Shown here one piece after another: positions 1-5,318 of a stretch of 5,318 bases of DNA; within the stretch, counting starts at the first letter, position 1, and each line of letters starts with the position of its first letter. Source of the DNA: Bradyrhizobium sp. (GTDB taxonomy: Bacteria; Pseudomonadota; Alphaproteobacteria; Rhizobiales; Xanthobacteraceae); the NCBI GenBank assembly GCA_028290165.1, contig JAQGKJ010000163.1, positions 1 to 5,318 on the forward strand, given 5' to 3'. The notes beneath the pieces were generated by a model that worked only from the letters and a program-made list of their open reading frames with translations, searched no databases and was not told the DNA's origin. Made by a program: the position numbers and the translations under genes.

Positions 1-554
1 TCGATGCGCTTTGAGGCCGCAGCAAAGCCGGCCTCCACGTCGCCTCGCCGCATCTCGGACGGATTGCCGACACCGACGGCGGGCGGCACGAAGCTTTCAC
101 CGGCATCGAGACCGACACGCGCGGGCAGTACTTCGTATTGCGGCGACAGCAGCAAGGCGCCTTCGGTCGCAGCCTCCAGCGTCTCGGCAATCACCACCGC
201 GATCGGCTGGTTCGCATAACGCACCTGATCGTTCTGCAAGAGATCGAGCCGGAACATGAAGGGATTTGTCTTGGCGTCCGGGTCCTCCGCAAGCGGCGGC
301 CTGTTGGCGGGCGTCATGATTTCGACGACGCCGGGGTGGCGCTTGGCCGCCTGCACGTCGAGGAAGGTCACACGACCGCGCGCGATGCCGGAGACCGCGA
401 GAGCCGCATGCAGCATTCCCGGCGGGTGATTATCCGCGGCATAGCGGGCTTCGCCCTTGACCTTCAACACGCCGTCACGGCGGGTCAGCGGCTGCCCGAT
501 ATTCGAGCCGTGCCGGAGATGGGCGGGGGCTTGGGTGAGGCTGACCTCAGGCAT
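1..554 (-). CDS. paoC: Molybdopterin-binding catalytic subunit of a PaoC/YagR-type aldehyde oxidoreductase (N-terminal part)
   Basis: Large subunit of a xanthine-oxidase-family molybdenum hydroxylase. In PaoABC this subunit holds the molybdenum cofactor and oxidises aldehydes to carboxylic acids. Only the first 184 residues lie in the window; the family is usually about 730 residues, so the molybdenum-binding domains and the active-site glutamate are off the left edge. What is visible is the N-terminal a/b-hammerhead domain: a start near residues 18-40 that reads IGQPLTRRDGVLKVKGEARY, then LHAALAVSGIARGRV, PGVVEIMT and a QPIAVVIAET stretch, all typical of the family. The ATG is preceded by GGAG nine bases upstream and overlaps the end of the FAD-subunit gene by 8 bp (547-554), indicating coupled translation. 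There is no signal peptide, as in E. coli PaoC. Assignment to PaoC rather than a generic xanthine dehydrogenase large subunit rests mainly on the two partner genes. Confidence 0.9.
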   Translation of the reverse strand, partial: MPEVSLTQAPAHLRHGSNIGQPLTRRDGVLKVKGEARYAADNHPPGMLHAALAVSGIARGRVTFLDVQAAKRHPGVVEIMTPANRPPLAEDPDAKTNPFMFRLDLLQNDQVRYANQPIAVVIAETLEAATEGALLLSPQYEVLPARVGLDAGESFVPPAVGVGNPSEMRRGDVEAGFAAASKRI

Positions 555-1605
555 TGTGCAATGCTCCGGAAACGGATGCGAAAGGGGAGGCCGGAAGGGC
601 CGGAATGCGCGCTGGCGTTCCCGCCGCGGCAAGCGCTAGCGCGCGGACAAGAATCCGCCGCGCGAGCTCGATCTTGAACAGATTTTCTCCGGAGGGCTTT
701 GCGTCAGCGAGCGCCGCCTCGGCCGCGCGGCGGAAGGTGGCGGCATCCGGATTGGCGCCTGCCAGGATTCTCTCCGCCGGGCGGGCCCGCCATGGCTTGG
801 CGGCGACGCCGCCGAGCGCGAGCCGCGCATCGCGAATGGTGCCCCGTTCGATCCGCAAGGCTGCGGCGGCCGACACGACGGCGAACGCATAGGACGTGCG
901 TTCGCGGACTTTGAGGTAACGCGTATGCGCTGAGAACGAGCGCGCCTCGCCGGGCAGCCGCAGGGCGACGACCAAATCGCCGGGCTCGAGCACGCTTTCG
1001 CGTTCCGGTGTGTCGCCGGGCAGACGATGAAGGGCCTCGAGGGCAATCTCGCGCCGGCCACCCCTGCCCTCGATCTCCACCACAGCATCTAGCGCGACCA
1101 GTGGCACGCAGAAATCCGACGGATGGGTGGCGATGCAGCCCTCGCTCCAACCGAGCACGGCGTGCAATCGGTTCTCACCGCCGCGCGCCGCGCAACCCGT
1201 GCCTGGTTCGCGCTTGTTGCAGGCACTTGCCGTGTCATAAAAATATCCGCAACGCGTCCGCTGCAGCAGATTGCCGGCCACCGTTGCGGCATTGCGAAGC
1301 TGCGCGGAAGCCCCCGACAACAGCGCCTCGGCAATAGCGGGATAGGATCTTGCAAAATCAGAATCGTGGGCGAGATCGGCATTGCGCACGAGGGCTCCGA
1401 TGCGCATTCCGCCATCGGGCAGTCGTTCGATGCGGTCGAGCTCCGAAAGATGCGTGACGTCGACCAGACGATCCGGACGGCTGATGCCCCCCTTCATCAG
1501 GTCGAGCAGGTTGGTGCCGCCAGCGAGATACGCGGCGCCCGGTTGGGCCGCGGCGGCGACGGCGTCGGAGACGGTCGCGGGCCTGAAATAGTCGAAGGTC
1601 TTCAT
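547..1605 (-). CDS. paoB: FAD-binding subunit of PaoB/YagS-type aldehyde oxidoreductase with extra Fe-S cysteine insert
   Basis: Medium subunit (352 residues) that passes electrons from the iron-sulfur subunit through FAD to an acceptor. The N-terminal FAD-binding domain shows LAGGTNLLDLMK at residues 27-38 and QLRNAATVAGNLLQRTRC at 102-119, very like E. coli PaoB as I recall it. Cysteines 119, 129, 138 and 157 lie in an insert (RTRCGYFYD, ACNKR, GTGCAA, SEGCIATHPSD) that matches the segment holding a [4Fe-4S] cluster in the known PaoABC structure, so this subunit probably carries one too. Residues around 225-325 form the CO-dehydrogenase-flavoprotein C-terminal domain (YLKVRERTSYAFAVVS, LALGGVAAKPWR). 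It is roughly 30 residues longer than E. coli PaoB because of an Ala/Pro-rich C-terminal tail. The ATG overlaps the upstream gene's stop in an ATGA tetranucleotide, and the stop lies inside the next gene. Confidence 0.93.
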   Translation of the reverse strand: MKTFDYFRPATVSDAVAAAAQPGAAYLAGGTNLLDLMKGGISRPDRLVDVTHLSELDRIERLPDGGMRIGALVRNADLAHDSDFARSYPAIAEALLSGASAQLRNAATVAGNLLQRTRCGYFYDTASACNKREPGTGCAARGGENRLHAVLGWSEGCIATHPSDFCVPLVALDAVVEIEGRGGRREIALEALHRLPGDTPERESVLEPGDLVVALRLPGEARSFSAHTRYLKVRERTSYAFAVVSAAAALRIERGTIRDARLALGGVAAKPWRARPAERILAGANPDAATFRRAAEAALADAKPSGENLFKIELARRILVRALALAAAGTPARIPALPASPFASVSGALHNA

Positions 1606-2099
1606 GCTGAGCGCCTCTGGTTGGCCGCTGCGAGGTCTTGCTGTGCGTCAAGCACGGCCTCAGTGATGCCGGCATAAGCCCCGCATCGGCAGAGGTTTCC
1701 GCTCATGCCTTCGCGGACTCGCTCCGGGTCGCCGCCGGCTTGCCCTTCATGGATCAGGCCGATCGCGCTCATGATCTGGCCGGGTGTGCAGAACCCGCAT
1801 TGAAAACCGTCATGCGCGATGAAAGCCGCCTGGACCGGATGCAGCAGGTCGCCGCGCGCGACGCCCTCGATCGTGAGGATGTCCGCGCCGTCATGGCTTA
1901 GCGCCAAAGCCAGGCATGAATTGATCCGCCGGCCATCGATCAGGACCGTACAGGCGCCGCATTGGCCGCGGTCGCATCCCTTCTTGGTGCCTGTCAGGGC
2001 GAGACGCTCACGCAACAGATCGAGCAGCGTGACGCGGGGGTCTTCCAGCTCGACGTCCCGCCGCACGCCGTTGACGGTGAGGCTGATGGAGAAGCTCAA
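1602..2099 (-). CDS. paoA: [2Fe-2S] iron-sulfur subunit of PaoA/YagT-type aldehyde oxidoreductase, lacking a Tat signal
   Basis: Small subunit (165 residues) that carries electrons from the molybdenum centre to FAD. The N-terminal plant-ferredoxin-type domain binds one [2Fe-2S] cluster through Cys42, Cys47, Cys50 and Cys62 (TKKGCDRGQCGACTVL then NSC). The C-terminal helical domain binds a second through Cys101, Cys104, Cys137 and Cys139 (FQCGFCTPGQI and GNLCRCGAY). All eight ligands are present. The start is TTG at 2099-2097, with GGAG six bases upstream; an in-frame TGA four codons earlier forbids a longer protein. E. coli PaoA is about 229 residues with a twin-arginine signal peptide that exports the whole complex. 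Here nothing precedes the ferredoxin domain, so export by this route is not possible and a cytoplasmic enzyme is inferred. It is the first gene of the operon, divergent from a TetR regulator. Confidence 0.93.
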   Translation of the reverse strand: MSFSISLTVNGVRRDVELEDPRVTLLDLLRERLALTGTKKGCDRGQCGACTVLIDGRRINSCLALALSHDGADILTIEGVARGDLLHPVQAAFIAHDGFQCGFCTPGQIMSAIGLIHEGQAGGDPERVREGMSGNLCRCGAYAGITEAVLDAQQDLAAANQRRSA

Positions 2100-2105
2100 G
2101 CAGTG

Positions 2106-2109
2106 CTCC
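2106..2109 (-). promoter_or_regulatory. Ribosome binding site fixing the TTG start of the iron-sulfur subunit
   Basis: On the minus strand this reads GGAG, six bases before the TTG at 2099-2097. The next in-frame codons upstream run into a TGA, and no ATG or GTG lies between, so this site and the TTG define the true N-terminus. Confidence 0.75.
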
Positions 2110-2138
2110 GATCAATGCTATGGTCGAATTGAATCGCG

Positions 2139-2163
2139 GCCCGCCTCGCGCGCATCGGCGGGC
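2139..2163 (-). repeat. GC-rich inverted repeat in the 5' leader of the oxidoreductase operon
   Basis: GCCCGCC (2139-2145) and GGCGGGC (2157-2163) form a perfect 7-bp stem with an 11-base loop. In the minus-strand transcript predicted to start near 2181 it would fold about 40 bases ahead of the start codon. There is no T-run, so it is not an intrinsic terminator. It may stabilise the leader or be incidental in GC-rich DNA. Confidence 0.4.
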
Positions 2164-2187
2164 GGGTTCAAGTGTGGTGGCTGTCGG

Positions 2188-2216
2188 CATATACGGAGGC
2201 ATCCTCCGTTTCGCAA
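2188..2216 (-). promoter_or_regulatory. Predicted sigma70-type promoter of the oxidoreductase operon
   Basis: On the minus strand there is a -35 box TTGCGA (2216-2211), a spacer of exactly 17 bp, and a -10 box TATATG (2193-2188). Each box matches the consensus at four of six positions. Transcription would begin near 2181, giving a leader of about 80 bases before the TTG start. The spacer is almost wholly occupied by a palindrome, as expected for a repressible promoter. The call is by eye, with no transcript data. Confidence 0.6.
2193..2209. promoter_or_regulatory. Candidate TetR operator: perfect 7-3-7 palindrome
   Basis: ACGGAGG, spacer CAT, CCTCCGT: a perfect 17-bp inverted repeat, a size usual for TetR-family operators. 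It lies between the -35 and -10 boxes of the predicted operon promoter, so a bound dimer would block RNA polymerase directly. Its centre is about 140 bp upstream of the divergent tetR start, so any autoregulation would depend on where the tetR promoter is. That this TetR is the protein that binds it is inferred from position and symmetry. Confidence 0.6.
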
Positions 2217-2243
2217 GGGGGCGGGAAATCAGCGCGTGACGGC

Positions 2244-2263
2244 GAAAATGCGTTGCGATTTTC
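2244..2263. repeat. Second inverted repeat in the divergent intergenic region
   Basis: GAAAAT (2244-2249) and ATTTTC (2258-2263) are a perfect 6-bp inverted repeat with an 8-base spacer. Flanking GCG and CGC extend the symmetry with one unpaired base. It does not resemble the 7-3-7 palindrome, so it would be a site for another protein or an incidental AT-rich symmetry. It lies upstream of both divergent genes, about 30 bp behind the predicted -35 box of the oxidoreductase promoter. Confidence 0.25.
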
Positions 2264-2340
2264 CGCAAAGATCATGTTCAAACAAAGAGATGAGGCCATC
2301 GACCCATTCAACCTCATGCAATCGTGATTAGATTATTCTG

Positions 2341-3018
2341 ATGGCAGATTCGTCCGCAGCAACTCTTCGCAGGCCCCGCGCCGATGCGGTTCGCAATCGC
2401 GAGCGCGTGCTGGAGGCCGCCAAGACCGTGTTCAGCGCCGGTGGCCCGGACGCGAGTCTGGAGGCCGTGGCAAAACGCGCCGGCGTCGGCATCGGAACGC
2501 TGTATCGCCATTTCCCGACCCGCGAAGCGCTGTTCGAGGCGGTCTATCGTCGCGAAGTGCAGCAACTCGGCGATCTCGCCGAGCAGCTGAAAAGCGAGGC
2601 TTCACCAGTTGATGCCTTGCGGCGCTGGCTGCGATCCAATGTAGAGTTCGTTGCCACCAAGAAGGGCATGACGGCTGCGCTGGCGCTTGCCGTTCATGGC
2701 TCGTCGGAACTCTACGCCTATACGTTCGATCGCCTGACGAAAGCGGTCGGCGCCTTGGTTGACCGCGCCGTCGCTGCCGGCGAGATCCGTGCTGACATCA
2801 GCCCCGAAGACGTTCTGCGTGCGCTGGTCGGCATGTGCTACATACACGACCAGCCGGGCTGGCAAAAGAGCGTGCTGCGGCTGGTCGATGTCTTCGTCGA
2901 TGGTCTTCGCGTGCAAACCGGCGACGATAGAGCGCTGGCGCCGAAGCCAGGACGCGGCGCTGCCACAAAAACTGTGAAGGGGAAAACCCGGCCGCGCGGA
3001 TCCCGCAAGGGACGCTGA
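2341..3018 (+). CDS. TetR-family transcriptional regulator, likely repressor of the divergent aldehyde oxidoreductase operon
   Basis: A 225-residue regulator. The N-terminal helix-turn-helix spans about residues 18-65, with RNRERVLEAAKTVFS, then ASLEAVAKRAGVGIGTLYRHFPTREALFEAVYRRE, the classic TetR signature. Residues about 90-190 form the helical ligand-binding and dimerisation domain; its ligand cannot be read from the sequence. The last 25 residues (201-225) are a likely disordered tail with 10 Lys/Arg and no acidic residue. The start is the ATG at 2341: an in-frame TAG sits at 2329-2331 and the N-terminus fits the family. No clear Shine-Dalgarno sequence precedes it, so translation may be weak or from a leaderless transcript. 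The divergent arrangement with the paoABC-like operon and the palindrome in that operon's promoter suggest local repression. The next gene follows on the same strand after 91 bp and may be partly cotranscribed. Confidence 0.93.
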   Translation: MADSSAATLRRPRADAVRNRERVLEAAKTVFSAGGPDASLEAVAKRAGVGIGTLYRHFPTREALFEAVYRREVQQLGDLAEQLKSEASPVDALRRWLRSNVEFVATKKGMTAALALAVHGSSELYAYTFDRLTKAVGALVDRAVAAGEIRADISPEDVLRALVGMCYIHDQPGWQKSVLRLVDVFVDGLRVQTGDDRALAPKPGRGAATKTVKGKTRPRGSRKGR

Positions 3019-3059
3019 TGAGCATGGCGCGACGGCGAAGCGACCGCCAACGATCCGAG

Positions 3060-3088
3060 TTGACACGTCGCTGACATAACATGACATT
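3060..3088 (+). promoter_or_regulatory. Possible promoter of the MBL-fold gene, with three phased TGACA repeats
   Basis: A perfect -35 hexamer TTGACA lies at 3060-3065. The best -10 candidates at 16-17 bp are weak (TGACAT at 3082 or GACATT at 3083, three of six matches). TGACA occurs at 3061, 3072 and 3082, spaced 11 and 10 bp, so all copies face the same side of the helix. This could be a weak promoter needing an activator, or an array of half-sites. Confidence 0.4.
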
Positions 3089-3114
3089 TCACGATGAGGG
3101 AGTGACGACGTGTC
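3062..3114 (+). repeat. Nine-bp perfect inverted repeat spanning the leader and start codon of the MBL-fold gene
   Basis: GACACGTCG (3062-3070) and CGACGTGTC (3106-3114) are exact inverted copies separated by 35 bases. The left arm overlaps the TTGACA box and the right arm includes the GTG start codon (3110-3112). In RNA reading through from tetR the arms could pair, holding the start codon in a stem and placing the ribosome binding site in the loop. A transcript starting at the local promoter would lack the left arm. Alternatively the arms are two DNA half-sites. Confidence 0.5.
3096..3102 (+). promoter_or_regulatory. Ribosome binding site fixing the GTG start of the MBL-fold gene
   Basis: GAGGGAG lies seven bases before the GTG at 3110. 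An in-frame TGA at 3095-3097 excludes any longer reading, so the GTG is the start. Confidence 0.75.
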
Positions 3115-3922
3115 TATCTGGACTTGCGAGCAATGTGGTGCCCAGTTCCCCGGCAGTGATGAGCCGCCGGGATCATGCCTGATCTGTGAAGACGACCGGC
3201 AGTTCGTGAACTGGAACGGCCAAACCTGGCTCGCCCGCGAAGAGTTGGCCGAACGTCACAGGCTTGTCTGGCGCGATGATCTGGGCCTTCTCGGCATCGG
3301 CGTCGAGCCGTCCTTCGCGATCGGGCAACGCGCGTTGGTGATACGGGAGGCTGACGGCTGTGTGCTGTGGGACTGCATTCCCCTGCTCACGGACGAGGCT
3401 GTGGAACACGTCAAATCCCTCGGGGGCCTGAAGGCGATCGCTGTCTCTCACCCGCATTATTACGGTGCCATCGCCGATTGGAGCGAAGCGTTCGGTGGCG
3501 CACCGGTTTATCTGCACGAAGACGATCGCGCGTGGATCACCCGGCCGCATTCCGCGATCAAGCTATGGTCGGGGGAAAGCCAGCGTCTCTCCCCAGACAT
3601 TCTTCTCATGCGTGGCGGCGGGCATTTCGCCGGGGGCACCATTATGCACTGGCGCGCGGGCGCGGACGGGCGGGGTGCTCTTCTGACCGGCGATATCGCC
3701 ACGGTAGCAATGGATCGCCAGTCCCTGAGCTTCATGTATAGCTATCCGAACTACATTCCCTTGAATGCGCATTCCATTCGACGGATCGCGAGCGCGATTG
3801 AGCCCCTGATGTTTGACCGCATCTACGGGGGTTGGTGGGGTCGCAACATCGCCACCAACGCAAAGGCGGCATTTACGGCCTCGGTCCGGCGGTACCTCAC
3901 CGCCATTTCGGGGGACGTCTAG
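3110..3922 (+). CDS. MBL-fold metallo-hydrolase-like protein with N-terminal zinc-ribbon segment
   Basis: A 270-residue, probably cytoplasmic protein with no signal peptide or membrane segment. Residues 1-30 carry two CxxC pairs (Cys6/Cys9 and Cys23/Cys26), spaced as in a zinc ribbon or rubredoxin-like knuckle. From about residue 60 the chain follows the metallo-beta-lactamase fold: GVEPSFAIGQRALVI, VLWDCIPLLTDEAVEHVK, then a metal loop SHPHYYGAIADW at 113-124, GGGHFAGGT at 169-176 and LLTGDIATV at 191-199. The usual HxHxDH motif is reduced to His114-x-His116-Tyr-Tyr-Gly. His172 and Asp195 are kept in their expected places, and no clear final histidine is seen near FDRIYGGWWGRN. A first metal site could persist while the second is lost, so a hydrolase activity is uncertain and no substrate can be named. 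It may share a transcript with tetR, 91 bp upstream. Confidence 0.85.
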   Translation: MSIWTCEQCGAQFPGSDEPPGSCLICEDDRQFVNWNGQTWLAREELAERHRLVWRDDLGLLGIGVEPSFAIGQRALVIREADGCVLWDCIPLLTDEAVEHVKSLGGLKAIAVSHPHYYGAIADWSEAFGGAPVYLHEDDRAWITRPHSAIKLWSGESQRLSPDILLMRGGGHFAGGTIMHWRAGADGRGALLTGDIATVAMDRQSLSFMYSYPNYIPLNAHSIRRIASAIEPLMFDRIYGGWWGRNIATNAKAAFTASVRRYLTAISGDV

Positions 3923-3955
3923 CCGTATCGGTTCCCGCCGCCAGTCCCGGAAAAT

Positions 3956-3984
3956 CTTGCCTCCCAAAACAACATTGCTATATC
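3956..3984 (+). promoter_or_regulatory. Candidate promoter of htpG, sigma70- or RpoH-like
   Basis: CTTGCC (3956-3961) and CTATAT (3978-3983) are separated by 16 bp, resembling the alphaproteobacterial heat-shock (RpoH) pattern of a CTTG-type -35 and a CTATAT-type -10. The same bases can be read as TTGCCT, 16 bp and TATATC for the housekeeping sigma factor. The start would fall near 3991, leaving a leader of about 40 bases. Heat-shock control fits the gene, but the -35 match is partial. Confidence 0.45.
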
Positions 3985-4030
3985 AGGAATTTCCCGCAAT
4001 CTGCTTTGCCGAACCAAGCCGAGCCCAATA

Positions 4031-5318
4031 ATGAACACTACCGATACATCCGTCGAATCCCAACCCTTCCAGGCCGAGGTCTCCGAACTGCTGCACCTGA
4101 TGGTGCATTCGGTCTATTCGGAAACCGACATCTTCCTGCGCGAGCTGATCTCGAACGCGTCGGATGCCTGCGACAAGCTGCGCTATGAGGCGATCGCTAC
4201 CCCTTCGCTGATCACCGATGGCGAGCCGCCCAAAATCTCGATCGTGCCGAACAAGAAAGACAATACGCTTAACGTGGCCGATACCGGCATCGGCATGGAC
4301 CGGCAGGAGCTGATCGACAATCTCGGTACCATCGCCCGCTCCGGCACCAAGGCCTTCGTGTCACGCCTGACCGAGGCCAAAGACGGCGCCGGGCTGATCG
4401 GCCAGTTTGGGGTCGGTTTCTATTCTGCTTTCATGGTAGCCGAGCGCATCGTTGTCACCAGCCGCCGTGCCGGTTCGGATGAGGTCTGGACCTGGTCGTC
4501 ATCCGGCGGCTCCGGATTCGAGATCGCGCGGGCCAGCGAGGACGACGCCAGGCCGATCGCGCGGGGCACCGAGATCGCGCTGCACTTAAAGCCCGAGGCG
4601 AAAAAATACCTCGAGACTTATGAGATCGAACGCGTCGTCGGCGCCTATTCCGACAACATCCAGTTTCCGATCCTGCTTAGATCCGAAGAGGGCGAGCCGC
4701 GGCAGATCAATTCGGCGAGCGCGCTGTGGCAGCGCTCCAAATCCGAATTGAAGCCGGAAGACTATACGCAGGCCTATAAGTCGATCGCGGGCGCTTTCGA
4801 CGAGCCCGCGATGACGCTGCATTACCGCGCCGAGGGCCGCTACTCCTACGCGGTGCTTTTGTTCGCGCCGTCGACAAAGCCGTTCGATCTGTTCGAGCCG
4901 GCACGCAAGGGCAAGGTGAAACTCTACGTGCGACGGGTGTTCATCACCGACGATGCCGATCTCTTGCCGGCGTATTTGCGCTTCATCCGCGGCGTGGTCG
5001 ACAGCGAGGACTTGCCGCTGAACATCTCGCGCGAAATGCTGCAGAACAATCCGCAGCTGGCGCAGATCAGGAAAGCCGTGACCAGCCGCGTTGTCGGAGA
5101 ACTGGAGCAGCTCGGCGAGAAGGAGCCGGAGAATTTCGCGAAAATCTGGGACGCCTTCGGCCCCGTCATCAAGGAAGGCATCTACGAGGATTATGAACGG
5201 CGCGAGAAATTGCTGGCGTTGTCGAGGTTCACCACAACGGCTTGCGAGAACCGGTCGATGAATCAATATATCGCAGATTTAAAACCAAATCAGACCGAGG
5301 TGTATTTTCTGGTCGGCG
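4031..5318 (+). CDS. htpG: Molecular chaperone HtpG (Hsp90), truncated by the window edge
   Basis: Cytoplasmic ATP-dependent Hsp90 chaperone. The first 429 codons read without interruption; bacterial HtpG is usually about 625-635 residues, so the end of the middle domain and the C-terminal dimerisation domain are off the right edge. The N-terminal GHKL ATPase domain shows [16 protein letters not shown] (residues 35-50, with catalytic Glu38 and Mg-binding Asn42), DTGIGM (84-89), the lid and glycine box IARSGTK (101-107) and [13 protein letters not shown] (124-136), and GTEI (179-182). The middle domain includes [13 protein letters not shown] and [13 protein letters not shown] (328-340), whose Arg334 corresponds to the catalytic arginine that contacts ATP. 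The ATG at 4031 fits the family N-terminus and no earlier in-frame start exists; the ribosome binding site is weak. Bases about 5258-5310 are locally AT-rich with codons such as TTA and AAA. Confidence 0.97.
   Translation, partial: MNTTDTSVESQPFQAEVSELLHLMVHSVYSETDIFLRELISNASDACDKLRYEAIATPSLITDGEPPKISIVPNKKDNTLNVADTGIGMDRQELIDNLGTIARSGTKAFVSRLTEAKDGAGLIGQFGVGFYSAFMVAERIVVTSRRAGSDEVWTWSSSGGSGFEIARASEDDARPIARGTEIALHLKPEAKKYLETYEIERVVGAYSDNIQFPILLRSEEGEPRQINSASALWQRSKSELKPEDYTQAYKSIAGAFDEPAMTLHYRAEGRYSYAVLLFAPSTKPFDLFEPARKGKVKLYVRRVFITDDADLLPAYLRFIRGVVDSEDLPLNISREMLQNNPQLAQIRKAVTSRVVGELEQLGEKEPENFAKIWDAFGPVIKEGIYEDYERREKLLALSRFTTTACENRSMNQYIADLKPNQTEVYFLVG

Noticed and set aside
138..677. Open frame of 179 codons on the plus strand
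   Set aside because: It lies opposite the molybdopterin subunit and the end of the FAD subunit, both well supported by family motifs; the translation has no recognisable domain.
1123..1677. Open frame of 184 codons on the plus strand
   Set aside because: It is the complement of the FAD subunit gene; GC-rich DNA readily leaves long antisense frames.
547..2099. Alternative reading as CO dehydrogenase (CoxMS) or xanthine dehydrogenase subunits
   Set aside because: The four-cysteine insert in the FAD subunit and the TKKGCDRGQCGAC and FQCGFCTPGQI contexts fit PaoA/PaoB best; the catalytic residues that would settle the substrate class are outside the window.
3019..3059. Search for a tetR terminator
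   Set aside because: Only short GGCG/CGCC pairings are present and no T-run follows; read-through into the next gene remains possible.
3888..3904. GGCGGT-acctc-ACCGCC hairpin near the end of the MBL-fold gene
   Set aside because: It lies inside the coding sequence, 18 bases before the stop codon, and is not followed by a T-run, so it is not a convincing terminator.
4586..5266. Long open frame (226 codons) on the minus strand opposite htpG
   Set aside because: It is an antisense shadow of a clearly coding, conserved Hsp90 frame; its composition is Arg/Leu/Gln-rich with no recognisable domain.
1..5318. Search for tRNA, rRNA, CRISPR arrays, insertion sequences or phage attachment sites
   Set aside because: No repeat arrays, terminal inverted repeats, transposase-like proteins or RNA gene signatures were seen.

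Overview
The window is GC-rich, densely coded DNA. Its proteins look like those of an alphaproteobacterium, most probably of the Bradyrhizobium/Rhodopseudomonas group (Nitrobacteraceae). This is a family-level inference from the HtpG sequence, the codon use and the gene style, not a database result.

Layout. The left 2.1 kb is a compact minus-strand operon, read right to left. It encodes a three-subunit molybdenum hydroxylase of the PaoABC (YagTSR) aldehyde oxidoreductase type: a [2Fe-2S] subunit (2099 to 1602), an FAD subunit carrying an extra four-cysteine insert typical of PaoB (1605 to 547), and the start of the molybdopterin-binding catalytic subunit (554 to beyond base 1). The genes overlap by 4 and 8 bp, so translation is probably coupled. 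The small subunit has no Tat signal peptide and cannot be extended upstream, so this enzyme is predicted to be cytoplasmic, unlike the periplasmic E. coli enzyme.

A 241-bp divergent intergenic region (2100-2340) separates the operon from a plus-strand TetR-family regulator (2341-3018). It contains a good minus-strand sigma70-like promoter. A perfect 7-3-7 palindrome fills the 17-bp spacer of that promoter. The simplest reading is that the TetR protein binds this palindrome and represses the oxidoreductase operon until an aldehyde-type ligand releases it.

Downstream of tetR, on the same strand, is a gene (3110-3922) for a metallo-beta-lactamase-fold protein with an N-terminal four-cysteine zinc-ribbon-like segment and a degenerate metal motif. 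Its leader carries a 9-bp inverted repeat whose right arm covers the GTG start codon, plus three TGACA repeats spaced about one helical turn apart. The right end is the first 429 codons of htpG (Hsp90 chaperone), preceded by a possible RpoH-like promoter, and is cut by the window edge.

I found no RNA genes, mobile elements, CRISPR arrays or attachment sites. No novel multi-gene system is evident. The most useful leads are the operator-in-promoter arrangement, the likely cytoplasmic PaoABC variant, and the degenerate zinc-ribbon/MBL protein with its structured leader.
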